From Coptis chinensis (lineage: Eukaryota; Streptophyta; Magnoliopsida; Ranunculales; Ranunculaceae), in the NCBI GenBank assembly GCA_015680905.1, contig CM027378.1, positions 86,271,501-86,335,500 on the forward strand: a stretch of DNA of 64,000 nt, written 5' to 3'. Below, in pieces: positions 10,501 to 21,976 of this stretch (positions within the stretch are counted from its first letter, which is position 1; every line of letters starts with the position of its first letter). Below the pieces are notes generated by a model. That model did not search any database and was not told the DNA's origin. It worked only from the letters and a program-made list of their open reading frames with translations. Made by a program: the position numbers and the translations under genes.

Positions 10501-11876
10501 TCAACTATACTACAACGACTAAGAAATAAAACTATTGTTTTCCTCATTCATGTCCCAACTATCTATACATCTCACTAGCAAATGAGTAAGAGTAACCAAG
10601 TCAAAAACCTAAACTAATATATGCATAATAATCGATTATCTATAATACGAATATAAGTACTATGAGTAATACTATGAAATGCCTAGCAGGTTCGTTTATG
10701 AAAACTCAGAATAGTGTCCTTAAGTAGGTCCTCACATAAATGTCAAGACGAAAACCACTCTGATTTTTCCGCTCAAGTTTCGCTACTCCAGTGTGCAGTG
10801 GGCACACTTTACCTTACAATCTCAATGACAACAAGGAAGCCGGAGTCGATCAAACACATCTGCCACTTACTATCACACTAACCTATTCCTAATTGAGCTA
10901 GAGGTCTTTATTAGGTGTTGCGGGGATTAGGAGATGGTTTAAGAAGGAAGGAAATGGATATTCAAAAGGACAAGTCTGAGATAGTAGAGTCTTCATATTA
11001 TGTAACTTAGAGAAAACCTTGTTATTTACTTTTGCTTCTACACTTTGTTTCCATCCTTAGCCATATTTTTTTTTTCCTTTTTCTTTGGCTTTTAACTCCT
11101 TTTATTCTATTTTTTTTTTCGGAGTTTTTTATTTTATTTCTATTTTTATTTTTCTTTTCTTTGGATGGAAACTTCTTTTATATATTTTCTGAAGCAATTA
11201 ACTAACTTTTGTTTACACCGGTTTTTCTCTTCTTCTTTCTTTCTCATTCTATTCTCAAACTTATTCTAGATTGGGTAAGTTGAATTTTTTTATTTTGTTT
11301 TGTTTTTGTAACAGGGTAAAGGAATTGTGGTTTATGGAAGGCTAAAGAAAAGGCTCGGAGGGACTAACTAGCGGAAAATAATTCATAGGTTTGAATTTCT
11401 GGCTATATCAATCCAAAGAGGGCCTAAATTCTCGCTTTAGGATATGGCATAGTGATCAAGCAAGTGGACGTGTGATTTCTCTATCCGGATTTTACTTCTC
11501 CCTTGTGTCATTTCTCAAATGTTTTAGCTCATATAAGGCTTTAGGCTATATTCTCCCAGGATTTGTAGAATAAGTACTCTAGCCTAGATTTTAAACTTTC
11601 TTGCTAACAATCATAGATACTCATGTAATATATTTATAGATAGATGCAAAGATTATTACCTACATATTAACCTAAGTTTCTAACAATTATTCTCGATGCA
11701 AAACTACATTGAGACTTCTAGATTGTTAAGAGTATAGAGAAAGAAAACAATACCAATATTCCTAAGTGTATAGCACAAACTTATTTATTTATATTTTTGA
11801 AATTTTTAACTTTAAAACAAATGCATATTATACATATCTATATCCTAACAGATGCCTTAATTACACGTGTTTCTAT

Positions 11877-11914
11877 GCCCCCCCAAACAAGAAGCATGCT
11901 TTGTCCTCAAAGCA
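11877..11914 (-). promoter_or_regulatory. Internal polypurine-like motif with stem-loop
   Basis: On the minus strand CTTGTTTGGGGGGGC lies beside the inverted repeat ATGCTTTG/CAAAGCAT. It resembles the polypurine tract at the LTR junction but sits about 1.6 kb inside the element, just 3' of env-like ORF 1. It may be a secondary plus-strand primer site or a relic of duplication. Confidence 0.45.
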
Positions 11915-12119
11915 TTTAGATAAAGAGGGTAGAAAAATACCATGGAAACGCGTGAAATTCTGGCACATCTGCATAACAAGGTTAGAACATACTAATATAA
12001 GGAATTAAAAAAACTGACGCAACTCTATAAGAGTTCCACCCATTATGGGGTTAACCGAATTAAATTGCTTGGGACATAAGCAGACACTAACAAAACTAAA
12101 AACATACCTTATCTCCCGC

Positions 12120-13103
12120 TTAAGCATCCTCCTCCTCGTTAGTGAGACGAGGTTCCTTCGCATCCTGCCAGTCCATTATAATTTGCCACGCTTGCTGCCA
12201 TTTATCATCTACTAATGCTAACCTGTTAAGTGTTATTATGTATGATGGGATGTACGGGGCGACCAATTGAGGCTGCACCTGCCATCCCGGCCAAGTCATT
12301 ATTCGCAATGAGCGACGACCCAATTGGTGGGTCTCATGACTTCAACCCTTTTCCAATCTGTGGAATTGTGCACGAATCTGGGTAAACAACTACACATGAT
12401 CGCGCTTACCAACACGAGGCATAAGAAGATACTTACGCCTCATGGTTTGGGCTCTCTTAAGACTAGCGACTAAAACTTCGGGGAATGTCATATCGGGCGA
12501 CGCCCCCCTAAAGCGAGGAAAATGTCACCGCTAGATGCTTGTTTGTAGAAATGAGCGCCATTCCCCAAAATATTCATCGGGATGAATAACATGGGTGGTG
12601 CCTACGTTTAGGGAAAGGCTACCAAGGGCAATGCTATATAAGCCCCGGTCCATTACTCGAAATACCCTCCCCATAATACTCATGGAAATATGTATAATCA
12701 TAAAGATATGCATTATTGGTCATATATGCCCATGTGAAGCAGGATCGGTATTGGTAATCCACGAAACTAAAGCGACCACATTTTTATCGAATTGATGTGT
12801 CGGTGTCATCGATCTGACGGAGAATTCTTGTTCTCCATCCCGATTACAATAGAATTTAACGTGGTCATAGAAATAAGCAAGAAGTCGTGGTGAATATGAA
12901 TCGTCATCACTTACCGATAGATGACGCCATCCTAACTGTAGGATCCTGTGTCGGAACCAATGTCCATAGGTCTCGGTGCCCAACACGTCTTCGAAAGACT
13001 GTTCAGGTATGACTATAGGGGATGTCATCTCAATGACTCTTGGAACAGTTCCAAAAAAATCCCGATCAATGACCCTCCGAAAATTGGAATTTTCAGCGTT
13101 CAC
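12120..13103 (-). pseudogene. env-position ORF 1 of element X, broken
   Basis: The frame opens at 13,103 and runs to 12,720 with W-x2-L, then YSPRLLAYFYDHVKF, then EFSVRSM. This is the same pattern as in the other env-position ORFs (W-x2-L, then a LV/LL-x-FY segment, then a V-x-V-like segment). It continues in shifted frames (12,713-12,531 and 12,323-12,120, the last ending LTNEEEDA). It is clearly a different subtype from ORF 2 at 15,682-16,880. The product is unknown and could not be made from this copy. Confidence 0.6.
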
Positions 13104-13354
13104 GAAGAAAGGCGCGGCGCGTGCGTTTCATATAGCGGTCGGTCGCTCGTGGGTTTTAGAATTTACAGTGTTTTGGGCACGGGTCGCGCTCAAGGAGGGC
13201 GCGGGTCGCACTCTGACTAAACTTTGGGAAAGTAATACAGGCACGTTGGTAGTCGTAAGTCTTTGAAACGAAATTTGGAAGAAAAAGAAGGAAAAGCTTG
13301 GAGTGAAAGGTGCGGGATGATGGTGGGGTGTAGTGTGGTTTGTTAGTGTAGAAT
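13104..13354 (-). other. Spacer between env-like ORF 1 and LTR B
   Basis: This short GC-richer segment has repeated GGTCGC-type motifs, also seen near the env start of G2 (about 54,970-55,080) and in the X leader (23,880-24,000). It has no primer-binding site next to LTR B, although a normal 5' LTR boundary would require one. Confidence 0.55.
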
Positions 13355-14735
13355 TGATAGTTATAAAATGATGTGTAGTCTACCTACGAAATGAACTATG
13401 ACTTCACAACGTAAGTAAACTAACAACTAAACTTTTACTAACAATTATCAAAACTTCCACTCTCGATCAATAGTACGATATAGTGGAGTAGAGTGATTCG
13501 TTCCACTCTTAGTCCTTCCGTATGCTTGTTTTCTAGTCTCAATACTCTACTTAAAGTCAATGAGAGTTTTACGAAGGGAATTAGACTACGATGCAACTAC
13601 CCACGAAATGCACTAGTCGGTTATCAGAATACTAAGGGAATGCTACGTTGATTCGATGATAAGGAGTTAGGGGATTGATTCCACCTTAACTCAACTTAAT
13701 CCATTAGCGACGAGTAGTCGTAAGTAATCCGAATTGAACTGCTACACGTAACAATGGGTTCTTCCTAATCCCTAATTACACATGGCATTTCTACCAATTT
13801 ATAACTAGCATGTGAACAATTAAACCCATTCTCATGGTGAACTAATTATTTCGGCGTGGAATAGAAATTACACGGCGACTCTACGCTCAACGGAATCAAG
13901 CTTTCATCAAGGCTTCTCAACCCCTCTAATGGAGGTTTAGCCTTGAATCATACCATAATCATTTCCATTTAAATTTAAACTAAACATAATATAAAGCATT
14001 GAAATTTACTTAATTAAACAATAATGGAATCTAATTAATAACTAAGAATTGAATGGTAACAAGAATTGAATTTAGATCTAATAAATTGTAAATGACAAAA
14101 ACGAAATTGATAAAGGACACTACTTTATTGATCTAATCAAATGAAGAACAAGATCCAAAGGTTTAATCTAATAAAGGATTTGAAACTAATAAAATAAAAC
14201 AATTAAATCTAGATCTAGAAGCTATTTTAATGGCTACTTTCTATTCTAAGCTATCTACCTAACCTAACTGCCATTAACACTGAGTTAAGCTTTTGTTCTT
14301 ATACATTCAGATCCAAAAATCGTGCATGGGCTTGGAGCCATGTTTTGGGCCGCAGAATCGTGCCCAAAACCCAATTCTTTTCAAATTCAAAAAGGCCTCT
14401 TCAGCTGCAGTTGGCTTCCACAGACTTTTCGTCCACTTCTGCTCTTTTGATTGGGTCAAGGCTTAGACCATTGCAAAGCTCTTTCCGAGCCGGTCGTTTT
14501 GACATAAGGTAGGCCTCATTCGAGGTCCGAGTCCAAAGATATGGCATTCGGAAGTTCTCACGACTTTTGCTCCTTTATCTCGCTTAAAGTGGCACATTTT
14601 CGCACATAATGGACTTTGAAGCCCTGAAATGCATAAAAAACGCGTAATCAATATTAACTCTTACTTATTATTCACATAATTGGTCTAACAAGTATGATTA
14701 TTAAGGGTTAAAACTACAGTTTTGGGCTCTTATCA
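13355..14735 (-). repeat. LTR B, internal divergent LTR inside element X
   Basis: This 1,381-bp LTR begins TGATAG and ends GGGCTCTTATCA. It aligns along its whole length with LTRs A and C but is visibly much more diverged from them than they are from each other. Its right edge continues into a normal 3'-UTR start (polypurine-like tract plus stem-loop), while its left edge meets env-like ORF 1 sequence without a PBS or a matching duplication. Confidence 0.88.
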
Positions 14736-14774
14736 AACCACCCAAAACAAAGATTTTGCTTGTCCTCAAGCAAA
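14736..14774 (-). promoter_or_regulatory. Polypurine tract and stem-loop at LTR B
   Basis: Minus-strand GTTTTGGGTGGTT abuts LTR B. The inverted repeat TTGCTTG/CAAGCAA lies just upstream (about 14,757-14,774). The organisation is the same as at LTR A and LTR E. Confidence 0.65.
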
Positions 14775-14834
14775 GATGAGAAATTAGAATAAGTGACCAA
14801 AATGGAGTTCTAACTACTCGTCGTTTGAGCTGCG

Positions 14835-14935
14835 ATTGCATTGACCATATGCAACGAGGCCTTAAACCACTAGGAATTCCCTAGTGGACGAGTTATAGCC
14901 TCGTGAGAGTTTTCCGATGAAGGTACTCACAAACT
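14835..14935. ncRNA. Conserved two-stem-loop block, copy 2
   Basis: The same stems as copy 1 are present: TTGCAT/ATGCAA at 14,836-14,854 and CCACTAGG/CCTAGTGG at 14,867-14,887. Only scattered single-base differences lie between them and in the tail. Confidence 0.5.
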
Positions 14936-15681
14936 TCATCTATATACTACAACGACTAAGAAAAAATAAAACTATTGTTTCCTTATTCATGCTCAACTAT
15001 CTATACATCTCTCTAGCAATTACATAAGAATAACCAGTCAAAACCCTAAGTTAATATATGCATAATAATCAATCATCTACAATAAACATATATACAATGA
15101 GTAGTACTATCAAATGTTTAGCAGGTTTGTTTCTGAGAACTCGGAATAGCGTCCTTAAGTAGGTTCTCACAATAATAGTCAAGAAACAACACTCTGATTT
15201 TTCCACTCAGTAGGAGTTTAAATAGGTTTTGAGCTTCCAAAATGAATCGGCAAGTTCCCAAATTGTGTTAAGGCAATTTCCGAAAATAGAAAAATTCCAA
15301 ACCCGAAAACGGAAACAAACCATTTTTGTGATTTTCTAAAAATCTTGGTATCTTTCATAATGGATTTAGAATAGTAACTTCTAAACTCTCCTACATTTCA
15401 TGCTACCACCACACAAATCATAGATATGCCGATATCGGCCAAATTATCAACCTTTCCTTCAAGACTACTTTACCGCGGATGATCATATAACGAATTATGC
15501 TCGGTATAGATATTACCACCCCCAAACAAGTCGGGAAGGTGGTATTAATGATAAAAACAAGCAGTACTCGAAATTAACCAATTATATTAAAAATAAAATA
15601 AAATTTAAATCCAAACAACATAAAACAAACACATTAATATTTAAATTTAACTACTTAATTAAAATTCAACTAATAAAACAA

Positions 15682-16880
15682 TCAAAACCATGAATTAACA
15701 GCGAACACAACTGATGGTGAACACCTAGTTATGTGATGAAGATGGACCCTGAGATGGAGATTGGCCCTGGGATGGAGAATGGCTTGAACCATCGTCGCCC
15801 GACGACGACGCTCATGCCTGTCGGACTCGGCTGAAACCGATTCCTCCACGGGTGGCATGCGTCGTAACATCTCTATTCGGAACAAGCGCTGTGCTTCCAT
15901 CTCAGTCCGAGTAATCGCGATCTTGGGCTTATTGATCTTTGGTGGATAGTCTCCATGTTAGGCGGGATATCGCCCCGAACCCCTTCGAGCATTTCAAGTC
16001 TCGTCGAAGGTTCGTTTGCTTCTTTCGAATTACAATCTGTCTATCTCGGATATCTTCACAAATACCATAAACGCAACGCAAAGGCGGTTTGCAATACTTG
16101 CATCGTTCTAAATTAGAACTACATTTATCTAATACATCGTCATCCGGACATGTCATATCCTCCCTTTCATCCTCCCGACTCATCCATTTTTCTTCGCATA
16201 ACGGCCAAGTCTCTTGGATGCAATCCATTATAGATACTTGCATTAGAATGCAATTTGATTTTAATAGGAGCAGATCTTGCGACAACTCTAAAGGAGAGCA
16301 TGATCTTAGTGATCAATACGGGAAGAGGCGCCAAGCTCTTCCCCACTCCTCGAATCACATTAAACATTAAATCAATGATGCAGAAATTATACTTATTTGT
16401 TTGCAAAATCCAGAGAACGTGCAGACATTGCAGGCCGATATCACTGACTTTGTCTTTCCCGAGGACGTTCCTACCAATCCACTGAGCTACAGCCAGTTGA
16501 TTGGTTCTCAGGGTTGACTGGCGGACGCAATGAGATGTCGGATTGTATTCACCCTCCACGACAGTATCCTTCATCAAAGCAGGAACTCCAGTATACTGGG
16601 ATTTCTGAATTGTCGTTACCAGGTTGCTTTCAAGCATAATTCCTAACAGTTCAGCCAACAACTGTCTCGTTACTTCCCTCCTCGCTCCTGCTACCTTTAT
16701 GAAAATTCTATCCCCCTCCAATTCTCGCTTCTTATAAAACTGTTCTACCAAATCATGGTGATAGAACGCCTCAGTCGAGTACCACAGTCCGTTCCAATGC
16801 CTCCTAATCATCTCCGTCGTAAAATGGTAAAGTCCGGACTCAAACGCGTGCTCCGGCAAAATTCTTCGTCGTAGCGACAT
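15682..16880 (-). pseudogene. env-position ORF 2 of element X
   Basis: The start at 16,880 reads MSLRRRILPEHAFESGLYHF. The frame stays open to 16,167 with W-x2-L, then HHDLVEQFYKKREL, then IFIKVAGARREVT and LAELLGI, the domain pattern shared by the four env-position ORFs of the window. LHVLWILQTNKYNFCII follows. The tail continues in other frames: 16,285-15,929 and 15,900-15,682, the latter with EAQRLFRIEMLRRM. Two or more frameshifts break it. No transmembrane anchor or furin-like site was recognised, so 'env' describes position only. Confidence 0.72.
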
Positions 16881-18068
16881 TGAAGTTTCTGAGACAACTA
16901 ATGGGTTTGTAGACTGTGGGGGAGGCGAGTTTGAAGAAAAACAACTAAAACAACGCTGGCGGCGGTGGTTATTTGAATTGGTGGCTGTTTTTCGGAGTTG
17001 GGGTGGTGGTATTAATGGTTTAAAGAAGATTTTAGTTGGATTTGATTATCTTGGTGTGGGTGTAGTTAGGTTTTCTTCTCTCTCTCTATTTTTTTTTTTT
17101 TTTTTTTTAATTTTTTATTTTGGTGTTCAAGGTTTGATTTAACTTTGTAACCGGCGGGATTGAAAGGGAAAAAGAAGAAAACCCGTCGCTTTTTTTGTTT
17201 TGTTTTGGGAAGGAAGGAGACCTTTCGGACGTCGCGTCGGGTTTGGGCCCAAGCCCAGTTTGAATTCTGAAATTTTCCGATTTTTCGCGCAATTTCAAAC
17301 TCAATTTGCCGCTTCGTTACTGACCCGATTTTGGCGAATGAGTTATGGAAATGATCAGTAGAGAATTTCCAATCCAATGATCCATAAAACACTCAATTCC
17401 AACCATGGGTGACGTATAAAAGGGTAGAAAAATACCTCGAAGTGCGTGTGTGACGTAAGTTATGCGAACGAAGAAAATCTAAGTTAAGATTACGTCAACC
17501 CAATTGAACTACAAGTAATGGGCCTAAGCAACACAAATGGAAAGTTCGAGCAATCCAGATGGAGAGACCGATTGCCCACCCCCAAACAAATTTTTACACA
17601 CAAAATTTGTTCTAACGCGGGTCGTTTAAAGTCAGATTCCCAAGACTTGTTGGATTGCTATTTTTATGATTAAGAATTTTTTATTATTATGTATTTTATT
17701 TATTTTTTTATTAGTTTATTAGTTTATTATAAGATAAACGAAAAACAATAAATACATAATTCACCCCTTAGAGGAACATGACTCAAAAAAAAAACCGAGA
17801 AAACATGCAAAAGTGGAAAACGTGAATTATGTTAACCGTGGAGTTAGGATCCGGTACTTACAGCCACACACTCCATAGGGAGGGCCCGATTACCTGAATG
17901 GTGCACTTACCACTATATGGAAGTGAAAGGAAGTACACCAATGACAAAGGTCAATCCTCATAGACAGGGTCCTGTAAAAGGACTTCCTCTACATCGAGGG
18001 GGACGAAGTTCGTGAAAATGTTTTAACCGTTGACCATTAACTTGAAAGGTAATCGTTGTCATTTGGAT
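16881..18068 (-). other. pol-env spacer of element X
   Basis: No gene is supported. The spacer holds a poly-T tract (17,090-17,109), a polypurine-like motif with a perfect 9-bp inverted repeat ACAAATTTT/AAAATTTGT (17,576-17,610), and the conserved motif near 17,627-17,647. The last is a degenerate copy of the element A triplicate. Confidence 0.6.
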
Positions 18069-18464
18069 TTACCAAGGTGATTGCCCCGTAGGGGGTGACT
18101 TGAAGAACTTAAAAGGGCCGCACCAACGGGTTTTTAATTTTCTTGGGAAAATATGTAGACGGGAGTTGTAAAGCAAGACCTTTTGACCGACCACAAACTC
18201 TTTGCGCAAGATTTGCTTATCATGAATACGTTTCATGTTAGCTTTATAATCTTTCGCGAGATCGTAAGAATCGCTACGGATTTCTTCAAGCTCATTCAAT
18301 TGCAACTTGCGTTTGACACCTGCCTCATCAATATTGAAGTTAAGGCTTTTTATAGCCCACAGAGCACGGTGCTCTAATTCAACGGGCAAATGACATGGTT
18401 TCCCAAATACAAGTCTAAAGGGAGACATACCTATAGGAGTTTTGAAAGCAGTTCTATCGCCCAT
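18069..18464 (-). pseudogene. pol integrase C-terminal part, element X
   Basis: The frame includes [38 protein letters not shown] and [17 protein letters not shown]. These are the integrase tail motifs also found in element A at 2,545-3,045. A frame break separates it from the core. Confidence 0.82.
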
Positions 18465-18498
18465 AAGGCATCCGATAGACGCGACGACCCAGTCTTTC

Positions 18499-19353
18499 CT
18501 ATCGGGGTTTCACAGTTGTTTCTAAAATCTTTTTGATTTCCCTATTAGAAACTTCTACTTGTCCGCTAGTTTGTGGATGATAAGGAGTTGATACTTTGTG
18601 TGTAACTCCATACTTTTTCACTAGGGATGCAACAACTCTGTTGCAAAAATGTGTTCCACCATCACTAATGATGGCTTTAGGAATGCCAAATCGACAGAAA
18701 ATATATTCTTTAATAAAAAATACAACGGTCTTATGGTCATTGCTACGGCAAGCTAGGGCCTCTATCCATTTAGACACGTAGTCCACGGCAACTAGAATAT
18801 AAATGAAACCGTGGGAAACCGGGAAGGGACCCATGAAATCAATGCCCCAAACGTCGAAAATTTCTACTATCAAGATTGGATTTAATGGCATCATATTATG
18901 TTTCGTGATTCGCCCAAGTTGTTGGCAACGAATACACGTCTTGCAATGCACTTGGGCATCCTTAAAAAGGGTAGGCCAATAAAAACCACATTGAAGCACT
19001 TTAGCGGCTGTTTTCATCCCACTAAAATGGCCACCACACTCTTTGTCATGGCAGAATGATAGAACTTCATTGTATTCCCACTTGGGAATACAACGATTTA
19101 ATAATCGATCCGCGACAATACTTAAAAAGGTATGGCTCATCCCAAGAGTATAACTTAACTCTCGCCAAGAACTTCTTTTACGTTCATTTCTTGACCAATT
19201 ATAAGGCATAACATCAGCTGCTAAATAATTTACAATGTCGGCATACCATGGTCTTTGAAAAAATCGCGATCTGATGCTCATCGGGGAAAAGAGTCGGGAT
19301 GGACTCGGAATCACTCGATCGTCGTTTGTGAGTCTAGATAAGTAATTCGGCAA
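18499..19353 (-). pseudogene. pol integrase zinc finger and core, element X
   Basis: The H2C2 finger is [16 protein letters not shown] with CIRCQQLG. The core follows with [27 protein letters not shown] and [17 protein letters not shown], a complete DDE triad. The N-terminal part is frameshifted near 19,260-19,350, and the downstream frame is lost at about 18,500. Confidence 0.87.
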
Positions 19354-19386
19354 CTACGTTTTTCGACCCTCTTTTGTCCTTTATTT

Positions 19387-19680
19387 CTAATATGAACTCT
19401 TTGCAGGAGAAGGATCCATCGGATTAATCTGCTTAGCATCCTTCTTTGCAAGAAGGTACTTAAAGGCTGCATGGTCCGTGTAAACTAAAGTTTTAGAACC
19501 AACCAAATAAGGACTAAACTTATCTAAAGCATAAATGATGACTAAGAATTCTTTTTCAGTAGTTGAATAATTCCGTTGAGCATCGTTTAAGATTTTACTA
19601 GCATAATAAATAACAGTGGACTTATTATCTAGTTTTTGTCCCAAGATCGCACCAACCTGATAATCACTAGCATCACACAT
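19387..19680 (-). pseudogene. pol RNase H, element X
   Basis: The start MCDASDYQVGAILGQ carries the first catalytic Asp. It is followed by YYASKILNDAQ, TTEKEFLVIIYALDKF and YTDHAAFKYLL. It is truncated by a frameshift before ADHLSR, which in element A lies about 50 residues further on. Confidence 0.83.
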
Positions 19681-19710
19681 GAGTTCGAAAGGTTTAGACC
19701 AATCGGGAGG

Positions 19711-20653
19711 TCAGTATAATTGGTGCGAGAGGTTAGGGCTGACTTTTAAAGTTTCAAAAGCCTGCATACAGTTAAAATTAAAATCAAAGATTGCATCTTT
19801 CAAAATCAGATTAGTTAAAGGCCTAGCTATTTTAGAAGTCTTTAATAAACCGCCTATAAAACACGCATGGCCTAGAAAGGCTCTAATATCCCGGACAGTC
19901 CGTGGCTTAGGTAGAGTCTCTATCTTATCTAGTTTGGCCTTATCTACTTCGATGCCATCACTAGATACAATGTGACCTAGTACTATGCCCTTTTTTTCAC
20001 CATGAAATGACACTTTTCCCAGGTTTAAAAGCGAGGCTCTTTTCTTTCACACCGTGTCAAAACCTTAGACAAGGTTAAACAAACGATGCGTGAAGGAGTC
20101 TCCATAGATAGAAAAATCATCCATAAAACTTCCATAAAGCTTCTACCATGTCACTAAATATATGAAGCATACATTTGGAAGGTTCGGGAGCATTACAAAG
20201 GCCAAAAGGGATTCGTTTATAGGCATACGTTCCAAAGGGAGATGTGAAGGTAGTCTTTTCTTGGTCATCAATATCAATAATAATCTGAAAATAGCCTGAG
20301 TAGCCATCCAGAAAACAATAAAAAGCATGACCAGCTAGGCGTTCGAGCATTTGATCTATAAAAGGTAAAGGAAAGTGATATTTTCGTGTCATAGCATTTA
20401 AACGTCTGTAATCAATACAGATCCTCCATTTCATAGGACCTTGTGTGACAACATAGTCACCCTTCCCGTTACGTACCATGGTAACTCCCGATTTCTTAGG
20501 AACTACATGAATAGGACTTACCCATTCGCTATCAGAGATTGGGTATATGATACCCACATCGAGTAATCGTAAGACTTCTTCCCTAACCACCTTTTTCATG
20601 GCTGGGTTCAAGCGATGCAGAGGTTCGCGAGAAGTCTTCGCGTTATCCTCCAA
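19711..20653 (-). pseudogene. pol reverse transcriptase, element X
   Basis: The right frame (20,653-20,117) contains RLNPAMKKVVREEVLRLLD, SEWVSPIHVVPKKSG, WRICIDYRRLNA, FLDGYSGYFQI and FGLCNAP. The FMDD active-site segment is still encoded but in another frame, after an indel near 20,140. The thumb/connection frame is 20,013-19,711 (GHIVSSDGIEVDKAKL, FLGHACF). Confidence 0.86.
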
Positions 20654-20826
20654 ATGGATACGATGAGTGCAAATATTAGGGTCAATTCCCTTAATGTCGG
20701 CTAGGGACTAACCAATCGCAGACCGATGTTCCCTAATCACCCGGATTAAACGTGTCTCTTCATTCTTAGATAACAGAGAAGATATAATTACCGGATGACT
20801 ACCATCCGGATCAAGTTGAATATATT

Positions 20827-21960
20827 TTAATTTCGGGGTAGAGGTTTAAGATGGGGTGGAAGGAAAATCAATAGATGTTTAAATTCGGGGTCCTCATTTT
20901 GCATAATGAATACTTGCTTAGGTAGCAAGTCTTCATACTCAATATGTGGAGCAACGAAGGGTCTACAATTCTTTGTGGACTCAAGGATGGTGTTGACTTC
21001 CTCTAAGTAGGAGTCATTTACAAAATCTGAAGTTCCAAAAGAAAGGAATTTGTACATATTGTTTTCGGGAAACGTGTTGTTAAAATAATCTTGAGCTAAG
21101 CTCTCGATCATGCTAACCTCCCCATCTATAGACGAATCTGGTAATTGTTTCATCATTTTAAAAACATTTACCTCAACTGTAAGATGGCCAAAAGATAAGG
21201 ACATCTTACCATCGCGGCAATTTATAAGTGCGTTGGCAGTTGCCAAGAAGGGGCGCCCTAAGATGATCGGTACAAAGTCGTTGGTGACTTCTGTATCGAG
21301 GATAACAAAATCAGCAGGATAGTAAAAATCCTAAACCTTAACAAGCACATTTTCCACTACACCCTTAGGATACTTAATTGACATGTCCGCTAATTGCAAC
21401 GTTATTTTTGTAGGTTGCATTTCCTGTAGACCTATTTGTTTATACAAGTAATCACGGGGAGTAAGTTAACACTCACCCCGTGTCTAATAAAGCGGTCGTC
21501 GTGTGGGAATCTCCTAAGGTGCATTTCTGATAGGATCGACCGAGGGTCCTTGTACTTAACAATTCCATTATTTTCGGTTAAAGTTGGAAATTGTTGGTTA
21601 AAAAGCGTCTTTAGGTATGTTGGTCTTACGCCTAGTAGTGCACAACTCTTTAAGAAACTTAGCGTGGTTAGGGAGTTTTTTTAATAGCCGAGAAAAGGAA
21701 GGTTTATCGTTAGATTCTTGAAAACGTTCCTAATCTCCTCAAAGTTTGTATCCCCGGTTAGCATGGCTAACCGAGGGAATGGTGGTTTCGCTCTATATTA
21801 GCGTATGGCTCGACTTGATGTGTTACCTTGGCTTTCTGTTTCTTAGTTTGTTGTTTAACTGGTACCTCTACAGTGTTAGGCTCTTCAGTTTCTACTTTGG
21901 TATCTAGTTCGATATCCGGTGTAGGGAGTACTGATGGGGTAACTATAGGCATAGTTACTT
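20827..21960 (-). pseudogene. aspartic protease and linker, element X
   Basis: The open frame 21,246-20,827 (ATANALINCRDGKMSLSFG) is the C-terminal protease segment, homologous to 5,551-6,000 of element A. The active-site portion (21,250-21,700) is scattered over frames. The acidic linker lies at 21,973-21,767. Confidence 0.7.
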
Positions 21961-21976
21961 TGTTATCAAGCACTCT

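Larger units (their letters stand above)
10300..12119 (-). other. 3' UTR 1 of element X
   Basis: These 1.8 kb between env-like ORF 1 and LTR A hold no gene. They contain the conserved two-hairpin block (10,401-10,500), a conserved segment at about 10,770-10,925, T-rich tracts (11,050-11,300) and another conserved stretch at 11,400-11,570. All three conserved parts have counterparts in G2. A polypurine-like motif with a stem-loop lies at 11,877-11,914. Confidence 0.75.
14736..15681 (-). other. 3' UTR 2 of element X
   Basis: This is the shorter counterpart of UTR 1. The first 450 bp match UTR 1, including the two-hairpin block. From about 15,205 it diverges, so the distal conserved segments of UTR 1 are absent. 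A polypurine-like CCACCCCCAAACAA (plus strand) lies at 15,516-15,529. No gene seen. Confidence 0.7.

Noticed and set aside
13355-14735. LTR B as a solo LTR inserted into X.
   Set aside because: Its right side continues as a normal 3'-UTR start (polypurine-like tract and stem-loop), and the flanking five bases do not match, so it is not a simple solo-LTR insertion.
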